Source: Ignavibacteriota bacterium
GTDB lineage: Bacteria; Bacteroidota; Ignavibacteria; SZUA-365
Length of the DNA: 64,000 nt
NCBI GenBank assembly: GCA_016218045.1
Contig: JACRFB010000024.1
Span: forward strand, 1 to 64,000
Direction: 5' to 3'
Shown: one piece after another, positions 43,988 through 52,731 of the stretch
Numbering within the stretch: position 1 is the stretch's first letter
Layout of the letters: each line of letters begins with the position of its first letter
The notes under the pieces: model-generated
Seen by the model: the letters and a program-made list of their open reading frames with translations, nothing else
The model's database searches: none
Told to the model about the DNA's origin: nothing
Made by a program: the position numbers and the translations under genes

Positions 43988-46252
43988 TTAGGCAGCCGCC
44001 TGTACAAGGTCGATTGGATCAAGGGCAAGCGTGAACTCATCCTTGCAGTTCGGACACTTGAGAAATTCGCCTTTTTTCTGGGTGTACTTGTGTGAAAGAT
44101 ACTCATTTCCACATTGAGGGCAAGCTTTGGCGACAGGTTTGTCCCAGGTCACAAAATCGCAGTTGGGATACCGTGTGCAGCCGTAAAATGTGCGCTTGGT
44201 TTTCGACTGCCGCTCCGATATCTCGCCTTCCTTACACTTCGGGCAATGGATGCCGAGCGTGATGGGACGCGTGAAGGTGCAGTCGGGATAGTGGGAACAG
44301 CCGATGAACTTTCCGTAGCGGCTCTGTTTCAGAACGAGCGGATGCGCGCAGAGCGGGCAGTTCTCGTTGATCTTCATCCGCTCGGCATCCTCGGGCAACG
44401 GCTTCGCGTTTTTGCATTCGGGATAACCGCTGCAGGCGAGGAATTTTCCGTTGCGACCCCAGCGGATGATCATCGGCCTGCCGCATTTGTCGCAGGGCGT
44501 CTCGGTGGTTTCCGTGAGGCGCGCCTCGTCGGGCGACACACTGTTGAGCAGTTCCATGAACGGATGATAGAAATCGTCCATCACCTTCATGTATGTGGCT
44601 TCGCCGGTCGCGATGGTGTCGAGTTCCTCCTCCATGCGCGCCGTGAATTCGACATTGAAGAGCGAGTTGAAATGCGTGCGCAGAAGCTTGTTCACGTCCA
44701 TGCCCAGCGTGGTGGCGTAGAGGCGGCGCTCCTTCTGTTCCACATAGCCGCGCTCCTGCACCGTGCTCACGATGAGCGCGTAGGTGCTCGGACGTCCGAT
44801 GCCCTTCGCCTCGAGTTCCTTGACAAGACTGCTTTCGGTGTAGCGCGGGGGCGGCTTGGTAAAATGCTGATGCATGTCGTCGGCGCCGCCGTTCTTGAGA
44901 TCCACAGCGTCGCCCGCGGCCAGGCCATCGGGGATGACGGCTTCCTCTTCCTTGCTGTCGATATCCACCGACTCGGGTTCGAAGTCGTCATACACCTGCA
45001 GAAAACCGCGGAAGGTGTATATGGAGCCGACGCCGCGGAACACATAGGGACCGCCCTCGGTCAGCACGGTCGTCTGATAGATACGCGCGGCCTCCATCTG
45101 GCTCGCGACAAAACGTTTCCAGACGAGTTCGTAGAGTGCGTATTGCTCGGCGGTGAGGAAGGGGCGCACGCGTTGCGGCGTGAACTCCATCGAGGTCGGG
45201 CGTATCGCCTCGTGCGCGTCCTGGGCCGAGGCCTTCACCTTGAACAGACGCGGTTCGGACGGCAGGAACTCCGGTCCGTACACCGAGGATATATGCTCGC
45301 GCGCGGCGCCGAGCGCCTCGTTGCTGAGGCGTGTCGAATCGGTACGCATGTAGGTGATGAGACCGACGGCGCCCTCCTCGCCCAGTTCCACACCCTCGTA
45401 GAGCTGCTGCGCGACCATCATGGTGCGCTTCGCCGAGAAGCGCAGGCGCGTCGAGGCCTCCTGCTGCAGCGAACTGGTGATGAACGGCGCCGCGGGCTGG
45501 CGCGAGACCTCGCGCTTCGAGACGTCGGTGATCGCGTAGCGCTGTGCGCGCACGTCCTCGAGCAGGCGCGCCGCCGTCGCCTCATCGGGGATATCCGGAT
45601 CCGAACCTCCGATTTTTACCAGCTTCGCGTGATAGGATCCGTCGCCCGGCTTCTGGAACTCGCCGGTCAGGGACCAGTACTCGCGGATCTGAAACGCGGC
45701 GATCTCCTCCTCGCGCTCGCAGATGAAACGCAGCGCCACACTCTGCACGCGGCCCGCGCTGAGTCCCTTGTAGATGGTCTTCCACAGGAAGGGGCTCACC
45801 TTGTAGCCCACGATGCGATCCATCACGCGGCGCGCCTGCTGGGCCTGCACCATCTTCTGGTCGATGCGCCGCGGATGTTCCATAGCCGACTTGACGCCGC
45901 TTTTGGTGATCTCGTTGAAGAGCACGCGATACAGCGGCTTGCCCGCCGCCTTCTTCTCGATCTCGTCGGCGATATGCGCGGCGATGGCCTCGCCTTCGCG
46001 GTCGGGATCGGTCGCGATATAGACGGCACTCGCCTTCTGCGCCCGCGACTGCAGTTCCTTCACCACCTGGTTCTTGCCGCGGATGATCACGTAGCGCGGC
46101 ACATAGCCGTTCTCGACATCGACGCCGAGGTCGTTCGCGGGCAGATTTTTAATGTGGCCTACCGTGGCCTCGACAACATAGTCCTTGCCCAGATACTTGT
46201 TGATGGTTTTCGCCTTCGAGGGCGATTCGACGATGATAAGTGATTTTGCCAT
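43988..46252 (-). CDS. topA: DNA topoisomerase I
   Basis: 754 residues, relaxing negative supercoils by single-strand passage. The TOPRIM domain at the start has SLIIVESPSKAKTINKYLG and TDPDREGEAI with its acidic triad. The nucleophile is Tyr301 in GLITYMRTDSTRLS. The C-terminus carries four zinc-ribbon modules: CDKCGRPM...CSGYPEC, CPLCAHPL...CSHYPDC, CPKCKEGE...CTRYPNC and a final CPQC...CPNC. It is the first gene of the topA-xerC-hpf-hprK string, with no promoter identified. Confidence 0.97.
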   Translation of the reverse strand: MAKSLIIVESPSKAKTINKYLGKDYVVEATVGHIKNLPANDLGVDVENGYVPRYVIIRGKNQVVKELQSRAQKASAVYIATDPDREGEAIAAHIADEIEKKAAGKPLYRVLFNEITKSGVKSAMEHPRRIDQKMVQAQQARRVMDRIVGYKVSPFLWKTIYKGLSAGRVQSVALRFICEREEEIAAFQIREYWSLTGEFQKPGDGSYHAKLVKIGGSDPDIPDEATAARLLEDVRAQRYAITDVSKREVSRQPAAPFITSSLQQEASTRLRFSAKRTMMVAQQLYEGVELGEEGAVGLITYMRTDSTRLSNEALGAAREHISSVYGPEFLPSEPRLFKVKASAQDAHEAIRPTSMEFTPQRVRPFLTAEQYALYELVWKRFVASQMEAARIYQTTVLTEGGPYVFRGVGSIYTFRGFLQVYDDFEPESVDIDSKEEEAVIPDGLAAGDAVDLKNGGADDMHQHFTKPPPRYTESSLVKELEAKGIGRPSTYALIVSTVQERGYVEQKERRLYATTLGMDVNKLLRTHFNSLFNVEFTARMEEELDTIATGEATYMKVMDDFYHPFMELLNSVSPDEARLTETTETPCDKCGRPMIIRWGRNGKFLACSGYPECKNAKPLPEDAERMKINENCPLCAHPLVLKQSRYGKFIGCSHYPDCTFTRPITLGIHCPKCKEGEISERQSKTKRTFYGCTRYPNCDFVTWDKPVAKACPQCGNEYLSHKYTQKKGEFLKCPNCKDEFTLALDPIDLVQAAA

Positions 46253-46351
46253 TCGTGTGTGTGTTGTGCGAAGGACGAGGTCCCCGGCCGACGGCCCGCA
46301 TGATGCGGAAGCATGTGTCGAGCGCGAATCACGGGGATTCGCGGCGGAGCG

Positions 46352-46810
46352 TCAGTGAATCGTGTCCTGGCTATTGAGCATGAGCCGGCTCCCCATGCGG
46401 TTCGAATCGTCGTAGTCGAAGATGATGGACGCGACGATGGACTTCATCTCGGCGAGGCCGACGGCGGTGAATCCCGCCATCATGATTCGATCGATGGCGA
46501 GTTCCATCTCCATGTCGTCGAGCAGCCCGAGTTCGCGGAGCTGGATCAGGTAGCCGTACCCATCCGGCGTGATGACGTTGCGTTCGGCCTCGTGCAGCAC
46601 GCGGTGGGAATGAGGCGACGTGCGGGTTTCTTCGGCCAGCACGTTTTCCCCGAGAGTGATTTTATCGAACAGCCAGCTAAAGGCCGTGCTGATTTCGTTA
46701 TCGGTGTATCCCCGGTCCGACAGGATACGGAGGTCGATTTCCCCGAGACGCTTGTCGTGCCGCATCTCGTGGATCAGGTAGACGATTATTTCGATGATTT
46801 TTTCCTGCAT
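46352..46810 (-). CDS. Smg/DUF494 family protein
   Basis: 152 residues. The family start MQEKIIEIIVYLIHEMRHDK is followed by EISTAFSWLFDKI, YLIQLRELGLLDDMEMELAI and a C-terminal DSRLMLNSQDTIH-like end, matching DUF494/Smg, encoded near smf/dprA in many bacteria. The function is not established. The gene is transcribed toward topA and ends 99 bp before it, so it may lie upstream in the same transcript. It has a good sigma-70-like promoter. Confidence 0.85.
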   Translation of the reverse strand: MQEKIIEIIVYLIHEMRHDKRLGEIDLRILSDRGYTDNEISTAFSWLFDKITLGENVLAEETRTSPHSHRVLHEAERNVITPDGYGYLIQLRELGLLDDMEMELAIDRIMMAGFTAVGLAEMKSIVASIIFDYDDSNRMGSRLMLNSQDTIH

Positions 46811-46838
46811 GGCGATCTGCGCGATCTGTGTCGCGCAT

Positions 46839-46869
46839 AAAATGTATGGCCGCGGGCGAGGAATGTCAA
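46839..46869 (-). promoter_or_regulatory. Promoter of the DUF494 gene (TTGACA - N17 - TACATT)
   Basis: On the minus strand TTGACA (46864-46869), a 17-nt spacer and TACATTTT (46839-46846) fit both the classical sigma-70 pattern and the Bacteroidota -7 box TAnnTTTG with one mismatch. The start codon is about 28 nt downstream. Confidence 0.6.
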
Positions 46870-46940
46870 GTCAGCGCGGCGTCCGCCCTCTCCCGGAGCG
46901 TGCAAATTCCGCGCAATCACGCGGGATTCGCCCGATCTTT

Positions 46941-47360
46941 TCAGCGGGCGAAAAGCTGCGCCACGTATTTTTCCTGTCGGCGAAGCATACGCGAGCGCGC
47001 TGGTTCGGCGAGATCGTCGTAGCCGCAGGCGTGAAGCGTCCCGTGAATGACGAGCCGCGCAAGTTCCTCGCGGAGCGGCACACCGTAATCGCGCGCCTGC
47101 CCGCGGGCGGTGTCGCCGCTGATGTAGATCTCGGCCTCAGGGGCGGGTCCATCGCCGAGCGGGAAGGTGATCACGTCGGTTGGACCCGCATGCGACAGAA
47201 ATGTTTCGTTCAGACGGGCCATGGCGGTGTCGTCGAGCAGCACGATGCTGATCGAGGCGTCCCGTTTTTTTTCCCCCCGCAGAACGAGCAGACAGGCGTC
47301 GCGAAAAATGGCGGCGCCGATGGAACCCAGTCGCGCCGCGAAGGTGACGGTGACGGTCAT
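46941..47360 (-). CDS. ybeY: Endoribonuclease YbeY (rRNA maturation factor)
   Basis: 139 residues. YbeY is a zinc-dependent single-strand endoribonuclease for 16S rRNA 3' maturation and ribosome quality control. ISIVLLDDTAMARLNETFL and HAGPTDVITFPLGD are family blocks, and the active site HGTLHACGYDD supplies the first two His ligands. The third ligand of the HxxxHxxxxxH motif is Asp instead of His, a variation seen in other FCB-group YbeY proteins. It starts 10 bp after the unknown gene upstream on the same strand. Confidence 0.88.
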   Translation of the reverse strand: MTVTVTFAARLGSIGAAIFRDACLLVLRGEKKRDASISIVLLDDTAMARLNETFLSHAGPTDVITFPLGDGPAPEAEIYISGDTARGQARDYGVPLREELARLVIHGTLHACGYDDLAEPARSRMLRRQEKYVAQLFAR

Positions 47361-47370
47361 GCGTGCCGCC

Positions 47371-47835
47371 TCAGGCGGGATCGGTCGGAAGCGTCTCGTC
47401 GTCGTCGGGCAGCACCATTTCGGTGAGGGAGAGGGCGATGCCCGACATCATGACCTCGGGGCCGAGTGTGGTGAAGTCGCCCGAGAGCAGGGATCGGTCG
47501 ACATTCGCGTACAGGGAGCAGCCGCCCCCCTTCTCGACGATGAGGCCCGAGACCTTGCCGCCGAATTCCGCGACGAAGGTGACCTCGCCGAGCATTTCGC
47601 TCACCACAACACCCGAGCAATGCTGGAGCTGCAGATTCGCGTTGGCCGTGTACACACACACGAGCGCGCCTTCGGTCTGGCCGATCGGGATGCGCGGATA
47701 TATCTCGACGGTCACGCGGCGCGCTTCCTGCGCGGCGGGGACGTCGAAGCGTATCAGCGTGTTCTCGCGTCGCGGTTCGGCGCCCAGCACCAGGCCGATG
47801 CCGGCAATCTGTTCCTCGGAAAAAAGGTCGTTCAT
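47371..47835 (-). CDS. Conserved-looking hypothetical protein beside ybeY
   Basis: 154 residues, no signal peptide or membrane helix. It looks like an alpha/beta or all-beta protein (VTVEIYPRIPIGQTEGALVC, then VVSEMLGEVTFVAEFGGKVS) and ends in an acidic DDDETLPTDPA. I do not recognise the family. The gene lies directly upstream of ybeY (10-bp gap) and divergently from gltX. A possible TATATTGG box lies on the minus strand upstream of its start. A role linked to ribosome biogenesis is only a neighbourhood guess. Confidence 0.65.
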   Translation of the reverse strand: MNDLFSEEQIAGIGLVLGAEPRRENTLIRFDVPAAQEARRVTVEIYPRIPIGQTEGALVCVYTANANLQLQHCSGVVVSEMLGEVTFVAEFGGKVSGLIVEKGGGCSLYANVDRSLLSGDFTTLGPEVMMSGIALSLTEMVLPDDDETLPTDPA

Positions 47836-47964
47836 GGTCGCATGCGGTTTGTGTCAATCGCCAATATACTAACTTTCGGGCACGGTGTTTCACGGAACGC
47901 GCCGATGCCGCAAAATACGCCTCTCGGAGGGCCGATGCCACTGCGCCGGGCAGGCAAAAACGGA

Positions 47965-48006
47965 CCGGGCGCATTTTTTCCACGCCCGGCTTTGCCCGTA
48001 TATTCG
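47965..48006 (+). promoter_or_regulatory. Promoter of gltX with embedded inverted repeat
   Basis: TTTT at 47976-47979, 19 nt and TATATTCG at 47999-48006 fit the -33/-7 pattern. The gltX ATG at 48012 is only 5 nt after the -7 box, so the mRNA is probably leaderless. A 7-bp inverted repeat CCGGGCG (47965-47971) / CGCCCGG (47983-47989) encloses the -33 element and could be an operator. Confidence 0.5.
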
Positions 48007-48011
48007 GGGTC

Positions 48012-49484
48012 ATGACACAGACACACACATCTCCTACCGCCAACGGCGGGGCCGCGGTACGCGTACGGTTCGCTCCGAGCCCCACGGGCTATCTGCACGT
48101 GGGCGGCCTGCGCACCGCCCTCTATAACTACCTCTTCGCGCGGCATCACGGCGGCGCCTTTGTGCTGCGGATCGAAGACACCGACCGCACGCGCTTCGTG
48201 GAAGGCGCGCAGGAAAATCTGATCGACACGCTGCGCTGGGCCGGACTCGACTTCGACGAGGGTCCGGGCATCGGGGGTCCGCACGGCCCGTACATCCAAT
48301 CCGAACGACTCGAGATATACCGTACACACGTCGAACGCCTCCTCGCCGAGGGCCGGGCGTACCGCTGCTTCTGCACCGCCGAGGAACTGGAAACCCAGAG
48401 GCGCGAGCAGGCCGAAGCCAAGCGTCCGCCGATGTACGACCGTCGCTGCCGTATGCTGCGCCCTGAAGACGTCGAGGCGCGGCTCGCGGCCGGAGCGGCG
48501 CACACCGTGCGCATGAAGGTGCCGCTGGCGGGCGAGGTGGTGTTTCAGGACATCATCCGCGGCGAGATCCGCGTCTCGTGCGCGGTGGTCGACGACCAGG
48601 TGCTGCTCAAATCCGACGGCTTCCCCACCTATCATCTCGCCAACGTGGTGGACGATCACGCGATGGCGATCAGCCATGTGATACGCGGCGAGGAATGGCT
48701 GCCTTCGACGGCCAAACACGTGCTGCTCTACGAGGCCCTGGGTTGGGATCCCCCTCAGTTTGCGCATCTGCCGCTGCTGCTGAATCCCGACCGCACCAAG
48801 CTCAGCAAGCGCCAGGGCGACGTGGCGGTGGAGGACTACCGCGCCAAGGGGTACCTTGCGCCCGCACTCGTCAATTTTGTGGCGCTGCTCGGGTGGAACA
48901 CATCCGACGACACCGAGATTTTTTCGCTGGAAACACTCGCGTCCCTTTTCACCCTCGACCGCGTGGGCAAGGCGGGCGCCGTGTTCGATCCAGCCAAACT
49001 CGACTGGTTCAACGGCCAGTACCTGCGGGCTATGGCGCCCGCCGACCTGGCAGCGCTCTGCGCGCCGCATCTCGCCGCGGCGGGCGCCGACATCAGCGAC
49101 ACGGCGCGTGTCGAGGCCATCGTCGCGGCGCTCGCCACACACCTCGTGCGGCCCGCCGATATAGCGGATGAAGCGGTCTTTTTCTTTGCGGAGCGTGTCG
49201 CGCCCGAGAGCGACGAGGTGCGTGCCGCGCTCGCCGCGGACACGGCCGCGACCGTGCTCGACCTCTTCGCCGAGGCCTGCACCGGAGTGAATCCCTGGGA
49301 ACGCGGCGCGATCAAGGCCGCGATACAGGGTGTGCAGAAGGCCTCGGGAATTAAGGGCAAGGAACTGTTTCTGCCGCTGCGCGCGGCGCTGACCGGGCGC
49401 GCGCACGGACCCGAGCTTCCCGTGATCGCGGAACTCCTGGGCCGCGAGGTGTGCATCCGTCGCGCGCGTGATGCCCGCTCCTGA
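48012..49484 (+). CDS. gltX: Glutamate-tRNA ligase
   Basis: 490 residues, class I synthetase charging tRNA-Glu. The HIGH-like motif is HVGG in RFAPSPTGYLHVGGLR, and the KMSKS-like motif is KLSKR in DRTKLSKRQGDVAV. RIEDTDRTRF and the YHLANVVDDHAM...HVIRGEEWLPST blocks are typical. The C-terminal anticodon-binding domain is complete. A gatC gene occurs at 55.2 kb, so amidotransferase-dependent tRNA-Gln or tRNA-Asn charging is likely; whether this enzyme is discriminating cannot be told. It is first in a four-gene string with overlapping ends. Confidence 0.97.
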   Translation: MTQTHTSPTANGGAAVRVRFAPSPTGYLHVGGLRTALYNYLFARHHGGAFVLRIEDTDRTRFVEGAQENLIDTLRWAGLDFDEGPGIGGPHGPYIQSERLEIYRTHVERLLAEGRAYRCFCTAEELETQRREQAEAKRPPMYDRRCRMLRPEDVEARLAAGAAHTVRMKVPLAGEVVFQDIIRGEIRVSCAVVDDQVLLKSDGFPTYHLANVVDDHAMAISHVIRGEEWLPSTAKHVLLYEALGWDPPQFAHLPLLLNPDRTKLSKRQGDVAVEDYRAKGYLAPALVNFVALLGWNTSDDTEIFSLETLASLFTLDRVGKAGAVFDPAKLDWFNGQYLRAMAPADLAALCAPHLAAAGADISDTARVEAIVAALATHLVRPADIADEAVFFFAERVAPESDEVRAALAADTAATVLDLFAEACTGVNPWERGAIKAAIQGVQKASGIKGKELFLPLRAALTGRAHGPELPVIAELLGREVCIRRARDARS

Positions 49485-50400
49485 GTCCACTCCGCGGCCG
49501 CAGCCGCGCATCTCGTACATCGTCGTGCATTTCGGTCCGGCGGAGTACACACACACGTGTCTGCGCCAGCTTCGGACACACGCATGCGGCCTGCCCGCCG
49601 AGATCGTGGTGGTGGACAACGGCGCCGAGACGCCGTTCCATTCGGACGATGCCGACATCATCGTGCGTTTCGAGAGCAACCGCGGATACGGGGCCGCCTG
49701 CAACGCGGGCGCGCGCGCCGCGTCGGGCGCGCTGCTGTTCATACTGAACAACGACATCGAACTCAGCGACAACATCGCGGCGCCACTGGCCGCGCTGTTC
49801 GACGAGGATGCGGCGCTCGGCATCGCCGCTCCGCGGCTCTCGTTCCCGGACGGGCGTTTTCAGTTATCATACGGAGAGGATCCCGGACTCGTGTCGGAAT
49901 TCCGCGAGCGCCGGCGCCAGCGCGAAAGCCGGGCGGGAGGCGGGCCGCACTTCGAACGCCGCCGCGCTGAGGCCGATCATGCGCACGACGTGGACTGGGT
50001 GACCGGCGCGGCATTCATGATATCACGCGCCTGTTTCAACGCGACGGGCGGTTTCGACGAAGAGTACTTTTTTTACTTCGAAGACGCGGACCTCTGCAGG
50101 CGCGCGCGGCTCGCCGGCTACCGTGTGCGCTACGAACCACGCGCGAGCATCGTGCACCTCGGCGGGGGCTCGCAGTCCGCGGGCGATCCGCGCATCAGGC
50201 GGTGGTATCGATTGGGGCAGGTCCGGTATTATTCCCTGCACAACAGCCGCATTTCCTTTTGGCTCTTAAAGCTGTATTTTTTCGCCACACTCATTGTCGC
50301 TGTACCGCCCGGATCCGACCAGCGCACGGCAAAGCGGGCCCTGTTCCAAGAACTCCGCGCTGTTCCGTATTCTCCCCTGTCGCGCCGCGCGCGACGATGA
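49471..50400 (+). CDS. Glycosyltransferase family 2 (rhamnosyltransferase-like)
   Basis: 309 residues from the ATG at 49471; a GTG directly before it is possible. It overlaps the end of gltX by 14 bp. The GT-A fold is visible: ISYIVVHFGPAEYTHTCLRQ, IVVVDNGAE, NRGYGAACNAGARAASGALLFILNNDIEL with the DxD-equivalent NND, WVTGAAFMISRACFNATGGF and the FFYFEDADLCRRARLAGYRV block that is typical of dTDP-rhamnosyltransferases. It probably builds an envelope or LPS glycan. The C-terminal helix looks membrane-associated. Confidence 0.85.
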   Translation: MPAPESTPRPQPRISYIVVHFGPAEYTHTCLRQLRTHACGLPAEIVVVDNGAETPFHSDDADIIVRFESNRGYGAACNAGARAASGALLFILNNDIELSDNIAAPLAALFDEDAALGIAAPRLSFPDGRFQLSYGEDPGLVSEFRERRRQRESRAGGGPHFERRRAEADHAHDVDWVTGAAFMISRACFNATGGFDEEYFFYFEDADLCRRARLAGYRVRYEPRASIVHLGGGSQSAGDPRIRRWYRLGQVRYYSLHNSRISFWLLKLYFFATLIVAVPPGSDQRTAKRALFQELRAVPYSPLSRRARR

Positions 50401-50403
50401 ACC

Positions 50404-51093
50404 ATGCGATCGCCGAACTCCCTTATCCTTTTCGACACATCCCACAACGCCGCGGGAGCACGCGACGGACTTGCGCCACTCGGCGAGGACATCGCCGCGG
50501 AACTGCGCGCCGCCTACCTCGTTGATGCCGCGCGTCGCTTCAGTTCCTTGCCGCTCGCGAATCTGCGCATACTGCTGTCGGACGTCATGCTACACCCGCT
50601 GGCCGCAGCCGCCGCGCCCTCAGCCGAGATCGCCATGCAGAACGGCGACACTGCCGCCGAGCGCCTGATCGACGCCTTCGAGGACGCCTTCGACGCGGGA
50701 CACAAACACGTGCTGCTGGTGTTCGCCGACGCCCTGCATGCCCCGCTGCGCGCGATAGAGACGGCCTTCCTGCTGCTCGACACCTTCGACGACGCGCTCG
50801 TGCTGGGGCCGACAGAAAGCCAGGACGTGTACGCCATCGGGCTGCGGCATCCGAACGACACCCTGCTCGCAGGCATCGCGGGCGCCGCCGAGACTCCCCT
50901 GCTCGCGGGCCTCGGCGTGGTATCGCCGGACGAGTCCGCGGTGTATTCGCTGATGCCCTGGAAAACGCTCGGCACAAAGGATGAACTTGTCCGATTTATT
51001 GCCGAGGCCGAGAACGAGGATGCGGCAACCTACGCCGCCACCTTCACCTGCCTCGCGCGTCACGCCGAGAGCTTCGTCACATCCGTGTCATGA
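50404..51093 (+). CDS. DUF2064-like glycosyltransferase-fold protein
   Basis: 229 residues. The MQNGDTAAERLIDAFEDAF segment and the following LLVFADALHAPLR...ALVLGPTESQDVYAIGL match the DUF2064 pattern (normally GSDCP, then GPATDGGYYLIG). Here the GSD is VFAD and the DGGY is SQDVY, so it is a divergent member with uncertain activity. It starts 4 bp after the GT2 gene and overlaps nadD by 4 bp (ATGA), so all four genes of this string are tightly coupled. GT2 and DUF2064 genes are often neighbours in other genomes. Confidence 0.6.
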   Translation: MRSPNSLILFDTSHNAAGARDGLAPLGEDIAAELRAAYLVDAARRFSSLPLANLRILLSDVMLHPLAAAAAPSAEIAMQNGDTAAERLIDAFEDAFDAGHKHVLLVFADALHAPLRAIETAFLLLDTFDDALVLGPTESQDVYAIGLRHPNDTLLAGIAGAAETPLLAGLGVVSPDESAVYSLMPWKTLGTKDELVRFIAEAENEDAATYAATFTCLARHAESFVTSVS

Positions 51094-51677
51094 ACGTCGG
51101 CGTACTGGGGGGCACATTTAATCCGCCGCACAACGGGCACCTGCTTCTGGCCGAAAGTGCGCGCGTGGAGCTGGGTCTCGACCTCGTGCTTTTTGTACCG
51201 GCCTGGCGTTCGCCCTTCAAGGACGGCGGCGGAACGCCCGATGCGGAGACCCGCTGCGAAATGGTGGCGCTTGCAGTGAGCGACAATCCGTTTTTCGCCT
51301 GCGACCATTTCGAGGCCCTGCGACCGACCGTGTCGTACACCGTCGACACGTTGCGCCATCTGCGCGCGACACGTCCGGACGACACGCTGCACCTGCTGCT
51401 CGGTGCCGACGCATTCGCCGAGTTTCATCTCTGGCGGGATCCGGACGAGATCGTCCACCTCGCCACACTCGCCGTCGCGCGCCGCGGCGCCGCGGAGGCC
51501 CCGTTGCACACCTCTCCGTACGGGACACACGCGCGCAGCTTCAGGATGCCCGCGGTCGACTTCTCGTCCACCGACATCCGCGCGCGCGCACGCGAGGGCA
51601 AAAGCGTGCGCTACCTTGTGCCGTGGACTGTGGCCACCTTCATCGAGGCAACCGGTCTGTATCGCGACCCCACGTAA
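51090..51677 (+). CDS. nadD: Nicotinate-nucleotide adenylyltransferase
   Basis: 195 residues. NadD joins nicotinate mononucleotide with ATP in NAD biosynthesis. The nucleotidyltransferase signature GVLGGTFNPPHNGHLLLAE contains the HNGH motif. SYTVDTLRHLR, LLLGADAFAEFHLW and the C-terminal STDIRARAREGKSVRYLVP complete the family. Length normal. It is the last gene of the gltX string, coupled to the DUF2064-like gene by an ATGA overlap, and convergent with the epimerase gene 6 bp downstream. Confidence 0.94.
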   Translation: MNVGVLGGTFNPPHNGHLLLAESARVELGLDLVLFVPAWRSPFKDGGGTPDAETRCEMVALAVSDNPFFACDHFEALRPTVSYTVDTLRHLRATRPDDTLHLLLGADAFAEFHLWRDPDEIVHLATLAVARRGAAEAPLHTSPYGTHARSFRMPAVDFSSTDIRARAREGKSVRYLVPWTVATFIEATGLYRDPT

Positions 51678-51683
51678 CGCGGT

Positions 51684-52670
51684 TCAGCGCAGCCAGCCCT
51701 GCTCGCGGTACCAGGCGACGGTGCGCCGTATCGCCTCGTCGATGGTCGTGTTCTCGCGGAAGCCGAGGTCGCGTTCGGCCTTCGACACGTCGCAAATCCA
51801 GTATTGGCGCGTGATGTCGCGGGCCTTTTCGAGATTCAGCGTGGCTGCCCTGCCGCTGATGGCGGCCACGGCCTGTGCCACCGCCGCAAGCGCATAGACC
51901 ACGGCGTGAGGAATCCGGACCGTGAAGTATTTTTTTCCGAGCGCCCGACCGACGATCGATCCGACCTCGGGCCAGGAGTAGAAGGCCTTGCTGGCGATGA
52001 AGTAGGTCTGGTGCAGCGCGATATCGGCAGTCGCCGCACGGAAGAACCCGTCGACCAGATCCTCGACATAGATGAGATTCAGCCGTTTTTCCCCGAGGCC
52101 GATGATCGAATTCAGGCCACGCGCCACAGTCTGGAAATAGATGAAAATCTCGGTGTCGCGCGGACCAAACACGGCGGGCGGCCGGACGATGGTCCAGGGC
52201 AGAACGCCCGTGTATTCCTTCACCACTTTTTCAGCGGCGATTTTTGATTCGCCGTAGGTTGTGATCGGATTGGGAGGCGAATCCTCGGTTACGGGCGCGT
52301 CGAGCGAGGGCGCCGGGCCGCCCGCCGTCTGGCTGCTCACGTAGAGGAATCGCCGCAGGCCGGGCGCATGGAGACGCGCGGCCTCGAGGAGGCGGCGCGT
52401 GGCGCGTTCATTTGCCTCGAAGTACTCGTCGCGCGTGCGCGCCTTGACGAGGGCCGCGATATGGAAAATCAGATCGGCGTTCGCCACAAAGGCAGGCAGC
52501 GATGCCGCATCGCGTACATCGCCGTAGACAAAGTCGACGTTTTTCCCTTCGAGCCAGCGGAGATTGCTGCTCTTGCGCACGAGGGCGCGGACGGTATATC
52601 CCTCGGCGAGGAGCCGATCCACAACATGGCTTCCGATGAAACCGTTTGCTCCCGTGACACAGGCGATCAT
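51684..52670 (-). CDS. NAD-dependent epimerase/dehydratase (candidate ceramide reductase CerR-like)
   Basis: 328 residues from the ATG at 52670. Extended short-chain dehydrogenase: VTGANGFIGSHVVDRLL is the nucleotide site (GxxGxxG), LIFHIAALV follows and YGESKIAAE carries the catalytic Tyr-Lys pair. It is divergent from a serine palmitoyltransferase-like gene with 209 bp between, and an acyltransferase-like gene follows that one. In Caulobacter, a NAD-dependent epimerase-like protein (CerR), Spt and a GNAT-type ceramide synthase (bCerS) make ceramide, so this gene is a good candidate for the 3-oxo reductase. A sugar epimerase role is the alternative. Confidence 0.75.
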   Translation of the reverse strand: MIACVTGANGFIGSHVVDRLLAEGYTVRALVRKSSNLRWLEGKNVDFVYGDVRDAASLPAFVANADLIFHIAALVKARTRDEYFEANERATRRLLEAARLHAPGLRRFLYVSSQTAGGPAPSLDAPVTEDSPPNPITTYGESKIAAEKVVKEYTGVLPWTIVRPPAVFGPRDTEIFIYFQTVARGLNSIIGLGEKRLNLIYVEDLVDGFFRAATADIALHQTYFIASKAFYSWPEVGSIVGRALGKKYFTVRIPHAVVYALAAVAQAVAAISGRAATLNLEKARDITRQYWICDVSKAERDLGFRENTTIDEAIRRTVAWYREQGWLR

Positions 52671-52702
52671 AAGGTCCGAATTTGCGGAATGAGGTGCAGG
52701 AA

Positions 52703-52731
52703 GGGCGTTCTCATTGCATTTCAGAACGCCC
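52703..52731. promoter_or_regulatory. Operator-like inverted repeat at the epimerase promoter
   Basis: GGGCGTTCT (52703-52711) and AGAACGCCC (52723-52731) form a perfect 9-bp inverted repeat with 11 nt between. It abuts the -7 box of the minus-strand promoter and covers its expected start site, so a bound regulator would block transcription of the epimerase gene. It lies about 150 bp upstream of the Spt-like start on the other strand. Confidence 0.6.

Noticed and set aside
44114-46243. 709-codon plus-strand frame opposite topA
   Set aside because: Typical high-GC shadow of a long gene. topA on the other strand has every catalytic and zinc motif.
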